Of a stretch of 52,540 bases of DNA, positions 1-8,247 are shown in pieces. The stretch's first letter is position 1. Each line of letters starts with the position of its first letter. The notes beneath the pieces are model-generated. The model was not told the origin of the DNA. It was given only the letters and a program-made list of their open reading frames with translations, and searched no databases. Origin of the DNA: GCA-2693325 sp964011675 (GTDB taxonomy: Bacteria > Latescibacterota > UBA2968 > UBA8231); the NCBI GenBank assembly GCA_964011675.1, contig CAXGPR010000017.1, positions 1 through 52,540 on the forward strand, read 5' to 3'. The position numbers and the translations under genes were made by a program.

Positions 1-33
1 AATGAAGCAAAGAAGATCATGTTGATGAAGTAA
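1..33 (+). CDS. possible C-terminal end of a gene entering from the left
   Basis: Frame 1 is open from the first base to a TAA at 31-33 and would encode NEAKKIMLMK. The ending resembles the EAxKVML tail of zinc-dependent alcohol dehydrogenases, the family of the next gene, but ten residues cannot prove coding. The adjacent upstream sequence would decide it. Confidence 0.3.
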   Translation, partial: NEAKKIMLMK

Positions 34-380
34 GTTTACTTTACTGTTTATTTGGAAAATCATTTGATATTATAGAAGATGATCTGGTGCCAAGCGGGGC
101 AGCGGTATTCTCGGACTTTGCCCCGACGATTTTACTTATGTATCATCAGTATTCCAAGTGGTCGTATCATAGTCCTACACTCCTTATATCTACTGAACTA
201 CCCCAGCCGTTCCCCCGGTGAATACTTGCTATGCTGAGTTTTCACATTATTACGATCCATATTTATATATTCAAAGGGAAGCCTATTGAAACGGCTGTGA
301 GAAACAGTACATTGTAGGCCGTTGGAATAGGATTTTTATCGCTTGTTTTGTGTCATTAAAAAGAGAGAATAGAAAAAACT
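34..380. other. non-coding gap before the alcohol dehydrogenase gene
   Basis: I see no convincing gene in this A+T-rich stretch. A 7-bp inverted repeat, CGGGGCA at 95-101 and TGCCCCG at 119-125 with a 17-nt loop, is followed by a short T run and could be a weak terminator for the upstream gene. A second weak dyad, AACGGC at 290-295 and GCCGTT at 318-323, lies nearer the start of the next gene. No clear sigma-70 promoter is visible. Confidence 0.4.
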
Positions 381-1418
381 ATGGAGGGAATTGTAAAATT
401 TGCTCGGGGTAGTGGGCACGTTGAGTTACGTCCACTCGAAAATCGTCCATTACCTGATCATCAGGTTCGGATAGAGGTGCGGGCTACGGGTATATGCGGT
501 TCAGATCTTCACGTATTTCACGATACCATAAACTACAACATACGCACGCCCGTAGTGATGGGACACGAGTTTAGTGGCGTAATCGTCGAAAAGGGAGCCG
601 CTGTGGGCAATCATATTTCCGTGGGGGATCGCGTCACGGGAGAGCCTAGCATAGATATATGCGGACACTGTGACTATTGTCTTTCCGAGCATTACAACCT
701 CTGTCCGGACCGCAAGGTAATGGGATACTGGCACGATGGGTGTTTTGCTCCCTATTGCGATGCGACGTTTGTACACAAACTGCCAGAAACCGTGGGATTT
801 GAAGCTGGCGCGCTCACTGAATTACTCGCCTGCTGCGTGCATTCGGTTACCGAGCAAGCCGGTGTCATCGCGGGGGATTTCGTGGCCGTTACGGGCCCTG
901 GTCCGGTCGGACTCTTTTCTGCTCTGGTTGCACTGGCTGAGGGGGGGACGGTGGCCTTGTTGGGAACCCAACGAGACGAGGATCGGCTTCAATTGGCCGA
1001 GGAACTCGGTATACAGCATGCCATTAATATAGATTCGTGCGACGCGGTAGAACGTGTTCGAGAACTAACGGATGGCTATGGAGCAGATGTCGTAGTCGAA
1101 TGCGCCGGTGTGGCTCCCGCAATGAGATTGGCATTAGATCTGGTGCGCAAGAGAGGGCGTGTATCGCAGATGGGTCTACCGGGTAAGCCGATTGAAATTG
1201 ATTTCGAAAAGATCGCTTATAAAGAGTTGCAGGTAAGTGGGGGAATTGGGCAACGTAGACCTGCTTGGAAGCGCGCTCTTCGTCTGATGGAAAACGGGCG
1301 AATTCCCAGCGAAAAACTTATTACGCACCACCTTCGTTTAGCCGATTGGCAAGACGCATTCTCTTTGGCGGAACGGCAAGAGGGCATAAAACTGATGTTT
1401 ATGCCCTCGGAAGGGTAA
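381..1418 (+). CDS. zinc-dependent alcohol/polyol dehydrogenase (MDR family, sorbitol/threonine dehydrogenase-like)
   Basis: 345 residues, the usual length for medium-chain zinc dehydrogenases that oxidise a secondary alcohol with NAD(P). The catalytic zinc site is seen as C39 (CGSDLH) and H61-E62 (GHEF). The structural zinc lobe has four cysteines at 94, 97, 100 and 108. A Rossmann TGPGPVGL lies at 171-178, and TELLACCVH near 146-154 is the usual third-ligand region. The end of the second beta strand reads GTQRDE rather than a lone acidic residue, so coenzyme preference is open. The substrate cannot be read from sequence; sugar alcohols or threonine-like compounds are likely. The gene stands alone and ends at a strong hairpin terminator facing dnaK. 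Confidence 0.88.
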   Translation: MEGIVKFARGSGHVELRPLENRPLPDHQVRIEVRATGICGSDLHVFHDTINYNIRTPVVMGHEFSGVIVEKGAAVGNHISVGDRVTGEPSIDICGHCDYCLSEHYNLCPDRKVMGYWHDGCFAPYCDATFVHKLPETVGFEAGALTELLACCVHSVTEQAGVIAGDFVAVTGPGPVGLFSALVALAEGGTVALLGTQRDEDRLQLAEELGIQHAINIDSCDAVERVRELTDGYGADVVVECAGVAPAMRLALDLVRKRGRVSQMGLPGKPIEIDFEKIAYKELQVSGGIGQRRPAWKRALRLMENGRIPSEKLITHHLRLADWQDAFSLAERQEGIKLMFMPSEG

Positions 1419-1419
1419 C

Positions 1420-1467
1420 ACAAGCGAGAGATGCGATAAACGCATCTCTCGCTTGTTTCTGTTTTTT
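1420..1467 (+). terminator. intrinsic terminator after the alcohol dehydrogenase
   Basis: A perfect 16-bp stem, 1420-1435 pairing with 1441-1456 around an ATAAA loop, is followed by a T-rich tract to 1467. It begins two bases after the stop codon. A second perfect 10-bp inverted repeat (1381-1390 with 1398-1407) lies inside the last codons of the gene, giving two tandem hairpins. Confidence 0.85.
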
Positions 1468-1481
1468 CAACTTGGCGAACC

Positions 1482-3401
1482 CTATTTCTTGTCGTCGTCG
1501 TTTACGACCTCGTAATCGGCATCGACGGCTCCTTCATCGTTGCTCTCACTGGTAGGTGGAGCCTGTCCGGCGCCTGGGTCTGCTGCTGTCTGCTGCGCTT
1601 GGGCGTCTTTATATACGGCTTCTGCAAGCTTGTGTGAGGCTTGTTGCAGCGTTTCCATAGCGTTTTTTGTCGCCTCATCGTCGTCGCCCTCAAGAGCTTT
1701 TTTCAAGTCGCCGACGGCGTCTTCAACGGCTTTTTTCTCTTCGTCAGAAATCTTATCTCCGTGTTCGCTGAGCGACTTTTCCGTTGCGTAGACTAGCTGG
1801 TCTGCTTCGTTACGGCGGTCCACGGCTTCTCGTCGCTGTTTGTCTTCATCGGCGTGCGCTTCGGCGTCTCTCTGCATTTGCTCTATTTCGCTCTGATCGA
1901 GTCCAGAGGACGCTTCAATCCGGATGGACTGTTCCTTGTTGGTGCCTTTGTCCTTGGCCGATACGTTGAGAATTCCGTTTGCGTCAATGTCAAACGTCAC
2001 CTCAATTTGAGGCATTCCACGCGGGGCAGCCGGTATGCCGTCCAAGTGAAATCGGCCGAGAGATCGGTTGTCATTGGCAAATTCTCGATCTCCCTGCAAG
2101 ACGTGAACTTCTACAGACGGTTGATTGTCTGCTGCCGTAGAAAATACCTGGCTCTTCTTTGTCGGTATGGTCGTATTGCGATCGATTAGTTTAGTCATGA
2201 CGCTTCCCATCGTCTCAATACCTAGGGAAAGGGGTGTAACGTCGAGCAGCAGAACATCTTCGACATCACCGGCTAACACGCCAGCCTGTATGGCTGCACC
2301 CATGGCAACAACTTCGTCTGGGTTTACGCCTCGGTGGGGCTCCCGGCCGAAGAGCTCTTGCACAGCTTCCTGGATTTTAGGTATGCGGGTGGATCCGCCG
2401 ACGAGAATCACCTGATCGATTTCAGATGCGGATAGCTCTGCATCGGCAAGTGCTTGGACGCAGGGCTTTTTGGTCCGCTCAACCAAGTCTGCGACAATGC
2501 GCTCAAACTGTGAACGGCTTAGGCTCGTTTGCAAGTGTTTGGGGCCGGACTGGTCTGCCGTAATAAAAGGTAGATTGATTTCGGTCTGCGTGGAAGAAGA
2601 GAGCTCACATTTAGCCTTTTCAGCACCTTCTTTCAGACGTTGTAGTGCCATCGGGTCCTTGCGCAGGTCAATCCCTTCAGACTGCTCGAACTGCTCTGCC
2701 AACCAATCAATGATGGCTTGATCAAAATCATCGCCTCCCAAATGGGTGTCGCCATTAGTTGATTTTACTTCGAAAACGCCGTCTCCCAGCTCGAGGATTG
2801 AAATATCGAACGTGCCTCCACCTAGGTCGTACACGGCGATCTTTTCATTGCTGTCGACTTTGTCGAGGCCATACGCAAGTGCAGCAGCTGTAGGTTCGTT
2901 AACTATTCGCAGTACCTCTAATCCGGCAATTGTACCGGCGTCTTTAGTCGCTTGTCGCTGGGAGTCGTTAAAGTAAGCGGGAACGGTAATGACAGCCTGG
3001 TCAACGGTTTCGCCGAGGAAGTCCTCGGCTGTTTGCTTCATCTTCTGCAGGATCATAGCCGAGATTTCAGGTGGACTAAACTCGTTATCGTCTATACTGA
3101 CGACGGCTTGATCGCGTGAGCCCTGCGTAATGTCATATGGAACTTCACTTGTTTGCGTTGCAACTTCTTCATACCGTCTTCCCATGAATCGCTTAACGGA
3201 GAAGATAGTCTTTGTTGGATTGGTGACGGCTTGACGTTTGGCTGTCTGGCCAACTAAGCGCTCATCTTCTTTGCCGAAGCCGACCATTGACGGCGTTGTA
3301 CGTCCGCCCTCGGCATTGGAGATGACTTCGGGATTTCCGCCATCCATTACGGCAACGCACGAGTTAGTCGTGCCCAAGTCGATGCCAATTACCTTTCCCA
3401 T
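1482..3401 (-). CDS. dnaK: chaperone DnaK (Hsp70)
   Basis: 639-residue ATP-dependent Hsp70 chaperone. The N-terminus GKVIGIDLGTTNSCVAV is the first phosphate loop, VYDLGGGTFDISIL the second, and IVNEPTAAALAYGLDK the adenosine-site segment. The substrate-binding domain and lid follow, ending in an acidic EVVNDDDKK tail. The start at 3401 is chosen because MGKVIGIDLG is the family N-terminus and AGAAAGGA sits just upstream; an in-frame extension to 3464 lacks support. No grpE, dnaJ or hrcA is adjacent, which is unusual, and no CIRCE element is visible upstream. It diverges from uvrB across about 270 bp. Confidence 0.97.
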   Translation of the reverse strand: MGKVIGIDLGTTNSCVAVMDGGNPEVISNAEGGRTTPSMVGFGKEDERLVGQTAKRQAVTNPTKTIFSVKRFMGRRYEEVATQTSEVPYDITQGSRDQAVVSIDDNEFSPPEISAMILQKMKQTAEDFLGETVDQAVITVPAYFNDSQRQATKDAGTIAGLEVLRIVNEPTAAALAYGLDKVDSNEKIAVYDLGGGTFDISILELGDGVFEVKSTNGDTHLGGDDFDQAIIDWLAEQFEQSEGIDLRKDPMALQRLKEGAEKAKCELSSSTQTEINLPFITADQSGPKHLQTSLSRSQFERIVADLVERTKKPCVQALADAELSASEIDQVILVGGSTRIPKIQEAVQELFGREPHRGVNPDEVVAMGAAIQAGVLAGDVEDVLLLDVTPLSLGIETMGSVMTKLIDRNTTIPTKKSQVFSTAADNQPSVEVHVLQGDREFANDNRSLGRFHLDGIPAAPRGMPQIEVTFDIDANGILNVSAKDKGTNKEQSIRIEASSGLDQSEIEQMQRDAEAHADEDKQRREAVDRRNEADQLVYATEKSLSEHGDKISDEEKKAVEDAVGDLKKALEGDDDEATKNAMETLQQASHKLAEAVYKDAQAQQTAADPGAGQAPPTSESNDEGAVDADYEVVNDDDKK

Positions 3402-3500
3402 GGTATATTCCTTTCTCTGGTTATTTTTGCACTTCATCCGTAATGATAGCAAGGTGCGTACCAATTACTGAGACTGGATGGATAAATAACCAAAGTATAT

Positions 3501-3525
3501 GTAATTTATAAGCTTATACGATTAC
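3501..3525. promoter_or_regulatory. palindrome between dnaK and uvrB
   Basis: A perfect 12-bp palindrome TATAAGCTTATA at 3507-3518 is flanked by inverted GTAAT (3501-3505) and ATTAC (3521-3525), offset by one base. It lies between the divergent genes and could be an operator. On the minus strand TTATCC, 16 bases and TATAAG form a weak promoter through the same site. Confidence 0.35.
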
Positions 3526-3667
3526 AGGTTTTGAGGATAACATAGTAGCTGTGTGTCATAGTTTCTTTTAGGTATGACAAAATGTCGTTTTTGATGGATT
3601 GAAAGGGCTGATCTGGCTGTTTGACGCGGTCTGTGTCGGCGGCTTTTTATGAAAATGGAGAGTGCAA

Positions 3668-5653
3668 ATGAAGCGCTTTGAGCTCGTTTCCGATTATGAG
3701 CCACGCGGCGACCAGCCGCGGGCAATAGAAGAGTTAGTGGGTGGAGTTCGCCAGGGCCAGCAGCACCAAACGCTACTTGGTGTGACGGGGAGTGGGAAGA
3801 CCTTCACCATGGCCAACGTGATCAACGAACTGCAGATGCCCGCGTTGATCATATCTCACAACAAGACGTTGGCAGCGCAGCTTTATGGCGAATTCAAGGG
3901 CTATTTCCCGAATAATGCCGTCGAGTATTTTGTCAGCTACTATGACTACTACCAACCAGAGGCCTACAAGCCGAGCACGGACACCTACATAGAGAAAGAA
4001 GTGCAGATGAACGAGGAGATTGACCGGCTTCGGCTCAAGTCGATCTCTTCGCTGCTGCAGCGGAACGACGTGATCATCATTGCAACCGTTTCTTGTATTT
4101 ACGGTATTGGTGCCCCAAAAGACTACGACAGTCAGAAATTTGAACTGCGCCGGGGCGATATCGTTGAGCGAGATGAAATACTGCGTCATTTGATAGATAT
4201 CTATTACAGGCGTAACGATCTCGAGTTGCAGCGCGGCTGTTTTCGCGTGCGGGGGGACGTCATCGAAGTGGTTCCCGCGTCCGAAGATAAGGCTGTGCGG
4301 ATTGAACTGTTTGGAGATGAAGTGGACGCCATAGCCATTGTAGATGCGCTAACGGGGGAAACTATTGAGCAGCGCGAGTATGTTGCGCTTTTTCCAGCCA
4401 AGGCCTACGTCACGGGTGATGAACAAGTTGAACGGGCCTGTAGTGGTATTCTTACTGAACTAGAGGGGCGCGTTCTCGACATGCGAACAAACGAAAAGCT
4501 CGTCGAAGCGCATCGGCTGGAAACACGGACAAAATACGACGTTGAAATGATAAAGGAAGTAGGGTTTTGTCCAGGCATTGAGAACTACACACGCTATATG
4601 GACGGGCGAGAAGAAGGGGCGCAGCCGTGGACGCTACTCGACTACTTCCCGGATGACTATCTACTTATCGTTGACGAGTCGCACGTGACGGTGCCACAGG
4701 TGCGCGGTATGTGGCGAGGTGATCGATCCAGAAAGGAGACGCTGATAGAGCACGGTTTTCGCTTGCCTTCTGCGTTTGATAATCGACCATTGCTGTTTGA
4801 GGAATTTGAGGGGCAGATGGGATGGGCTGTCTTTGTTTCAGCTACGCCAAGCGACTACGAACTCAGAAAGTCCGGGGGAGTAATTGTCGAACAGGTGATT
4901 CGTCCTACGGGGCTAGTCGATCCGCACATTGATGTGCGACCGTTGGCCGGGCAAATCGACGACCTCATGGAAGAGATTCGCCTACGCACAGAGCGCCAAG
5001 AGCGCGTTTTAATCACAACGCTAACAAAGCGAATGGCTGAGAATTTAACTGATTACTTGGAGCAAATGGACGTGCGCGTTCGGTATTTACATTCAGATAT
5101 TGACACCTTAGATCGGGTGGAGATATTGCGTGATCTGAGACTGGGAGTCTTTGACGTGCTGGTTGGAATCAATCTCTTGCGCGAGGGATTAGATCTGCCT
5201 GAAGTTTCATTGGTGGCAATCCTAGATGCCGACAAGGAAGGATTTTTGCGCTCGGGACAGGCGTTAATACAGACAATCGGGCGGGCGGCTCGTAATGCGG
5301 AAGGGCGCGTGATCTTTTACGCCGATCAAATTACTAACTCGATGCAAAAGGCGATAGACGAGACAAATCGACGCCGTCAAAAGCAGGAAGCCTTCAACGC
5401 TGAGCATGGCATTGTTCCAGAGACGATTTATCGCAGCCGCGAAGAGATTCTGCAGGCGTCTTCCGTTTTGGAAAGCGTACGAGGTGTTGCCAGTGAGCCT
5501 GTATCTGAGAGTAGGATAGAGTATGATCCATCAGAGAACGTTGAGGAGTTACTGTCTGATCTGGAAAAACAGATGAAGTTGGCGGCGGCCAATTTAGATT
5601 TTGAAAAAGCCGCTCATTTGCGGGATGAGATCACACGAATCAAAGAGACTTAG
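3668..5653 (+). CDS. uvrB: excinuclease ABC subunit UvrB
   Basis: 661-residue damage-recognition helicase of nucleotide excision repair, loaded by UvrA and partner of UvrC. The N-terminus reads KRFELVSDYEPRGDQP. Walker A GVTGSGKT is at residues 38-45, the beta-hairpin has YYDYYQPEAY, and DESH marks motif II. The C-terminal UVR domain (LEKQMKLAAANLDFEKAA) that contacts UvrC is intact. ATG at 3668 is preferred over an in-frame GTG at 3662 because GGAG ends seven bases before the ATG. No obvious SOS box is visible upstream. It stands alone, convergent with the sugar dehydrogenase gene. Confidence 0.97.
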   Translation: MKRFELVSDYEPRGDQPRAIEELVGGVRQGQQHQTLLGVTGSGKTFTMANVINELQMPALIISHNKTLAAQLYGEFKGYFPNNAVEYFVSYYDYYQPEAYKPSTDTYIEKEVQMNEEIDRLRLKSISSLLQRNDVIIIATVSCIYGIGAPKDYDSQKFELRRGDIVERDEILRHLIDIYYRRNDLELQRGCFRVRGDVIEVVPASEDKAVRIELFGDEVDAIAIVDALTGETIEQREYVALFPAKAYVTGDEQVERACSGILTELEGRVLDMRTNEKLVEAHRLETRTKYDVEMIKEVGFCPGIENYTRYMDGREEGAQPWTLLDYFPDDYLLIVDESHVTVPQVRGMWRGDRSRKETLIEHGFRLPSAFDNRPLLFEEFEGQMGWAVFVSATPSDYELRKSGGVIVEQVIRPTGLVDPHIDVRPLAGQIDDLMEEIRLRTERQERVLITTLTKRMAENLTDYLEQMDVRVRYLHSDIDTLDRVEILRDLRLGVFDVLVGINLLREGLDLPEVSLVAILDADKEGFLRSGQALIQTIGRAARNAEGRVIFYADQITNSMQKAIDETNRRRQKQEAFNAEHGIVPETIYRSREEILQASSVLESVRGVASEPVSESRIEYDPSENVEELLSDLEKQMKLAAANLDFEKAAHLRDEITRIKET

Positions 5654-5673
5654 TAAAAATGTAGAGATAGAAA

Positions 5674-5706
5674 GAAGCACGTCGAGGATTCCATGCTTCA
5701 ACGTGC
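5674..5706. terminator. weak hairpin between convergent uvrB and sugar dehydrogenase genes
   Basis: Two overlapping 6-bp inverted repeats are possible: GAAGCA at 5674-5679 with TGCTTC at 5694-5699, and GCACGT at 5677-5682 with ACGTGC at 5701-5706. The minus-strand reading is followed by a pyrimidine-rich TTCTTTCT. A bidirectional terminator is plausible but weak. Confidence 0.3.
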
Positions 5707-5738
5707 CCCCCCTCTGTTTTGCTTTTCCTCGGGTAGTT

Positions 5739-6866
5739 TTAGTTAGCCGGCACAAGCCGGGCGATGCGACCTGGTTTTTCTAGTGCGAGGTAAATTAGGC
5801 CGTCTGGACCTGTTTCGATGTCTCGCAGGCGGCCGCTTTCGAAGAGGATTTCGTCGTGGAGAACGCGGCCCTCTTCCAACTGGAGGCGGTGCAGTCTGCC
5901 GAATCGCAGCGATGCGACCAATAAATTGTCGCGCCAGCGCGGGAATGATTCGCCTTCGTAAAATTCAATTGCACACACGCCGATTGAAGGGAGCCAGTAG
6001 TAGTGCGGCTGGAGCATGCCATCTTCGTGCGTTTTGTTCGTTATAATCGTGCCATTGTAGTTTATGCCATAGGAGATAGCTGGCCAGCCGAAGTTTTGTC
6101 CTTTGACGATTCGATTGAGTTCGTCTCCGCCGCGCGGTCCGTGTTCTGCCTCCCAAAGGTCGCCCGTTTGGGGATGGAAGGCTAGTCCTTGCGGGTTGCG
6201 ATGGCCATAGGACCAAATGCTCTCTAGGGCATCTGTGCGTCCTGCGAAGGGATTATCCTCTGGGATTCGTCCGTCGTCATACAGTCTGTGTATCTTGCCA
6301 TTGGCCGTTGTTACGAGCTGCGCCTCTGGTCGTTGGCCTCGATCACCCACGGAAAAGTATAGGTAGTGTTCCGGGTCAAATACAATGCGCGAACCGTAAT
6401 GCTGTGTGTGCCCGGAGAAGTCTTCGTTGGGGCCCTGGTATACTAGCTGCACATCTTTTAAGGCGATGCCGTTTAAACGAGCTCGAGCAATAGCAGTAAA
6501 GCTATCGCCGTTGCCGCGTTCTTGGGTGTAGGACAAATAGATCCAGCCGTTGGTTTCATACTGCGGATGTAGGGCTACGTCTAGCAGACCACCCTGTCCT
6601 TTCGCCCGAACGGGTGGGACGTTGGTCAGCGGACTGGACAGATTACCTTCGCTGTCAACGAGGCGTAAACGGCCTTCGCGTTCGCTGACGAGAAGGCGTC
6701 CGTCCGGTAGAAAGGCCATGCCCCAAGGAATACCTAATCCTTCTACAAATGACTCCACGTGAAAGGCGTGTCTTTCGCTTTTATTTAAATCGTTCGCACA
6801 CAGCTTGTCGTTGACAATAAGTAGTCCAACGCAGAAAACACCACACCATATGGATTGGAAAGTCAT
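5739..6866 (-). CDS. PQQ-dependent soluble aldose sugar dehydrogenase (Asd/YliI-like)
   Basis: 375-residue six-bladed beta-propeller enzyme that oxidises aldoses with PQQ and calcium. An N-terminal hydrophobic stretch (about residues 6-18) suggests export to the periplasm. Blade motifs include IPWGMAFLPDGRLLVSE (46-62), GLLDVALHP (93-101), QHYGSRIVFDP with the likely catalytic His 156, SVGDRG (172-177), SYGHRNPQGLAFHP (219-232) and EHGPRGGDELN (241-251). These match the Asd/GDH-B family. No PQQ synthesis genes are present here. AGG lies a few bases before the ATG. The gene is monocistronic; electron acceptor and exact sugar are unknown. Confidence 0.88.
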   Translation of the reverse strand: MTFQSIWCGVFCVGLLIVNDKLCANDLNKSERHAFHVESFVEGLGIPWGMAFLPDGRLLVSEREGRLRLVDSEGNLSSPLTNVPPVRAKGQGGLLDVALHPQYETNGWIYLSYTQERGNGDSFTAIARARLNGIALKDVQLVYQGPNEDFSGHTQHYGSRIVFDPEHYLYFSVGDRGQRPEAQLVTTANGKIHRLYDDGRIPEDNPFAGRTDALESIWSYGHRNPQGLAFHPQTGDLWEAEHGPRGGDELNRIVKGQNFGWPAISYGINYNGTIITNKTHEDGMLQPHYYWLPSIGVCAIEFYEGESFPRWRDNLLVASLRFGRLHRLQLEEGRVLHDEILFESGRLRDIETGPDGLIYLALEKPGRIARLVPAN

Positions 6867-6964
6867 AATACCTGCTCAAGGGATAGGGACCCTAGCCAAG
6901 GCCCTTGTCGATGTACGTGTTCTTTATGAAAATAGGATGAGTCGGTGTTTGAGCAAGAGATGCA

Positions 6965-7018
6965 AACGAGGGAGATACTGTTTTTAGCTTTGAATCGCTT
7001 GACGGTATCTCCCTCGTT
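6965..7018. repeat. perfect 14-bp inverted repeat upstream of a zinc-ribbon remnant
   Basis: AACGAGGGAGATAC at 6965-6978 pairs perfectly with 7005-7018 around a 26-nt loop. No T tract follows on either strand, so it is not a typical intrinsic terminator. It lies between the start of the sugar dehydrogenase gene and the broken zinc-ribbon gene, and could be an operator or leader structure. Confidence 0.6.
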
Positions 7019-7033
7019 AGAAATATCAACCGT

Positions 7034-7282
7034 ATGGTTGAAGGCGATCTCACCGTGAGCTGCATGCAGTGTGGAGGACAAGACTTTCAGGAGGTCTATC
7101 TGGTTCCGGCCGTGGTCCATCGCGTCTACGATGGAACTGAAGGCCGTAGCCGTTAAGTCTCGCCCGAAGTTTATGCGTGTCTACAGTGCGGCCATATTGA
7201 GCATTTTATAAGCTTGGAGGGTGCGAGCGGTCTAAACGTCGATGCCCAGACGCCTCGTGACCATTTTGATACGCGCGGCTAG
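7034..7282 (+). pseudogene. small zinc-ribbon protein interrupted by an in-frame TAA
   Basis: From ATG 7034 the frame encodes a short protein with CMQCGG, a middle EVYLVPAVVHRVYDGTEGRSR, a TAA at 7154-7156, and then in the same frame VSPEVYACLQCGHIEHF up to a TAG at 7280. The two CxxC pairs (CMQC and CLQC) would make one four-cysteine zinc ribbon if the stop were a sense codon. No frameshift is needed, only one codon change. The last codons overlap the convergent regulator gene. It is either a recent pseudogene, a base-call error, or an upstream half followed by a restart. Function unknown; small zinc ribbons often bind nucleic acid or protein. Confidence 0.5.
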
Positions 7283-7918
7283 CTCCAGTAGGTCAAAGGG
7301 CTTGTCCACATAGTCGTCCGCGCCGTATTCGATGCCTTTCACTTTGTTGGGCGTCGAATTAAGGGCAGTGACCATAATGATGGGAATCCCCGAGGTAATT
7401 GGATTACCCTTGAGCGTCTGGCAGATCTGGTAGCCATCCAATTTGGGCAAACGCAGGTCTAACAGAAGTAAATGGGGCTTTTCCAAGAACGTCCTGGCCA
7501 GCGCTTCTTCTCCGTCTCCAGCTTCACAGACGGCATAGTTCTGACCCTCTAAAAACTCGCGCAGACTTGCTCGGACCTCTGCTTCGTCGTCGACTACGAG
7601 GATCTTAAGCTGTTTACTCTCCTCGACTGCGGGGGGGGCACTAGGTGCTGCTGGGGCAGTGGGGGAGGTGCCAATCTCTTCCGCTCGAGCGATGTCGAGT
7701 TGGTCCGCAATCTGAGCAAGTGAGAGGCCCTTGAGGCGAAGATCTCGCAGGCGGCCGCGAAGGGCCATGATTTCAGATCGGTCAAAAAGATCTTTGTTGC
7801 CCCGCTTATCCGATACGCGAATTATGCCAAAGTTTTTGTATTTTCGTATGGACTCAACGGATTTGCCAAATGTGCTGGCAACTTCTTGTATATCAATAAG
7901 TTGTTCACTATTAGACAT
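7232..7918 (-). CDS. MerR-type HTH fused to a response-regulator receiver domain
   Basis: 228 residues. The N-terminal part (about 7-80) is a MerR-like winged helix: IDIQEVASTFGKSVESIRKY, a GIIRV wing, and a second helix region ending LSLAQIADQLDIA. A Pro/Ala-rich linker (about 84-98) leads to a C-terminal receiver (105-225) with acidic pair D110-D111, phospho-acceptor D154 in LLLDLRLP, T184 and K206 in VDKPF, so phosphorylation looks intact. This order (DNA binding first, receiver last, MerR class) is unusual; most response regulators have the receiver first. No kinase is adjacent, so it is an orphan regulator. AGGAGA precedes the ATG, and a strong promoter with a dyad in its spacer lies 77-106 bp upstream, suggesting autoregulation. 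Confidence 0.85.
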   Translation of the reverse strand: MSNSEQLIDIQEVASTFGKSVESIRKYKNFGIIRVSDKRGNKDLFDRSEIMALRGRLRDLRLKGLSLAQIADQLDIARAEEIGTSPTAPAAPSAPPAVEESKQLKILVVDDEAEVRASLREFLEGQNYAVCEAGDGEEALARTFLEKPHLLLLDLRLPKLDGYQICQTLKGNPITSGIPIIMVTALNSTPNKVKGIEYGADDYVDKPFDLLELAARIKMVTRRLGIDV

Positions 7919-7994
7919 GGTGTTCTCCTAGTATGAGTAAAGACCTTGCCAAGGCATTGTACTCATTCCTAAAGGATGTGTTTTTGTATAAAAA

Positions 7995-8024
7995 ATTATA
8001 CTAAATAGTAACGTTTAGCGTCAA
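7995..8024 (-). promoter_or_regulatory. sigma-70-type promoter with internal dyad for the MerR-receiver gene
   Basis: On the minus strand, TTGACG (8024-8019) and a perfect TATAAT (8000-7995) are separated by 18 bp. The spacer itself is an inverted repeat: CTAAA at one end, TTTAG at the other. An operator dyad in a lengthened -35/-10 spacer is the hallmark of MerR-controlled promoters, and the gene served encodes a MerR-type protein. Confidence 0.65.
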
Positions 8025-8149
8025 GTTATTTCTTGTAAATACTATCGGCACCTTTTTCGAGTTGTTTAGTTTTTGGTCCAAAATGGGCCCAACGGTTTGT
8101 CATGAAGGAAGAAGACATTCGTCGGGTCGGCGATTAGAGTGAGACATGT

Positions 8150-8178
8150 TTGACTTGGGACGTGCCCTTATTTAGATT
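8150..8178 (+). promoter_or_regulatory. candidate promoter for the ABC ATPase gene
   Basis: TTGACT at 8150-8155, a 17-bp spacer and TAGATT at 8173-8178, about 70 bp before the start codon. The -10 is imperfect. Nearby, TTGGTCCA (8073-8080) and TGGGCCCAA (8084-8092) form an imperfect inverted repeat of unknown use. The rest of the 329-bp gap 7919-8247 holds no gene that I can see. Confidence 0.4.
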
Positions 8179-8247
8179 GATTTTGCTTAACATGTATTTT
8201 TTTGAGCATCCGCAACTTATTCGCACAAGCAGGAAGGTGAAGTAGCC

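Noticed and set aside
3402..3464. N-terminal extension of DnaK to 3464
   Set aside because: The conserved protein starts at 3401 with a proper ribosome site; the extension is not found in DnaK.
3402..3667. CIRCE element or SOS box for dnaK/uvrB
   Set aside because: Neither TTAGCACTC-type arms nor a LexA-like dyad is present; only an unrelated palindrome.
6863..7120. 85-codon minus-strand frame upstream of the sugar dehydrogenase
   Set aside because: No recognisable motif, and it runs through the inverted repeat and opposite the zinc-ribbon remnant, which has family-like cysteines.
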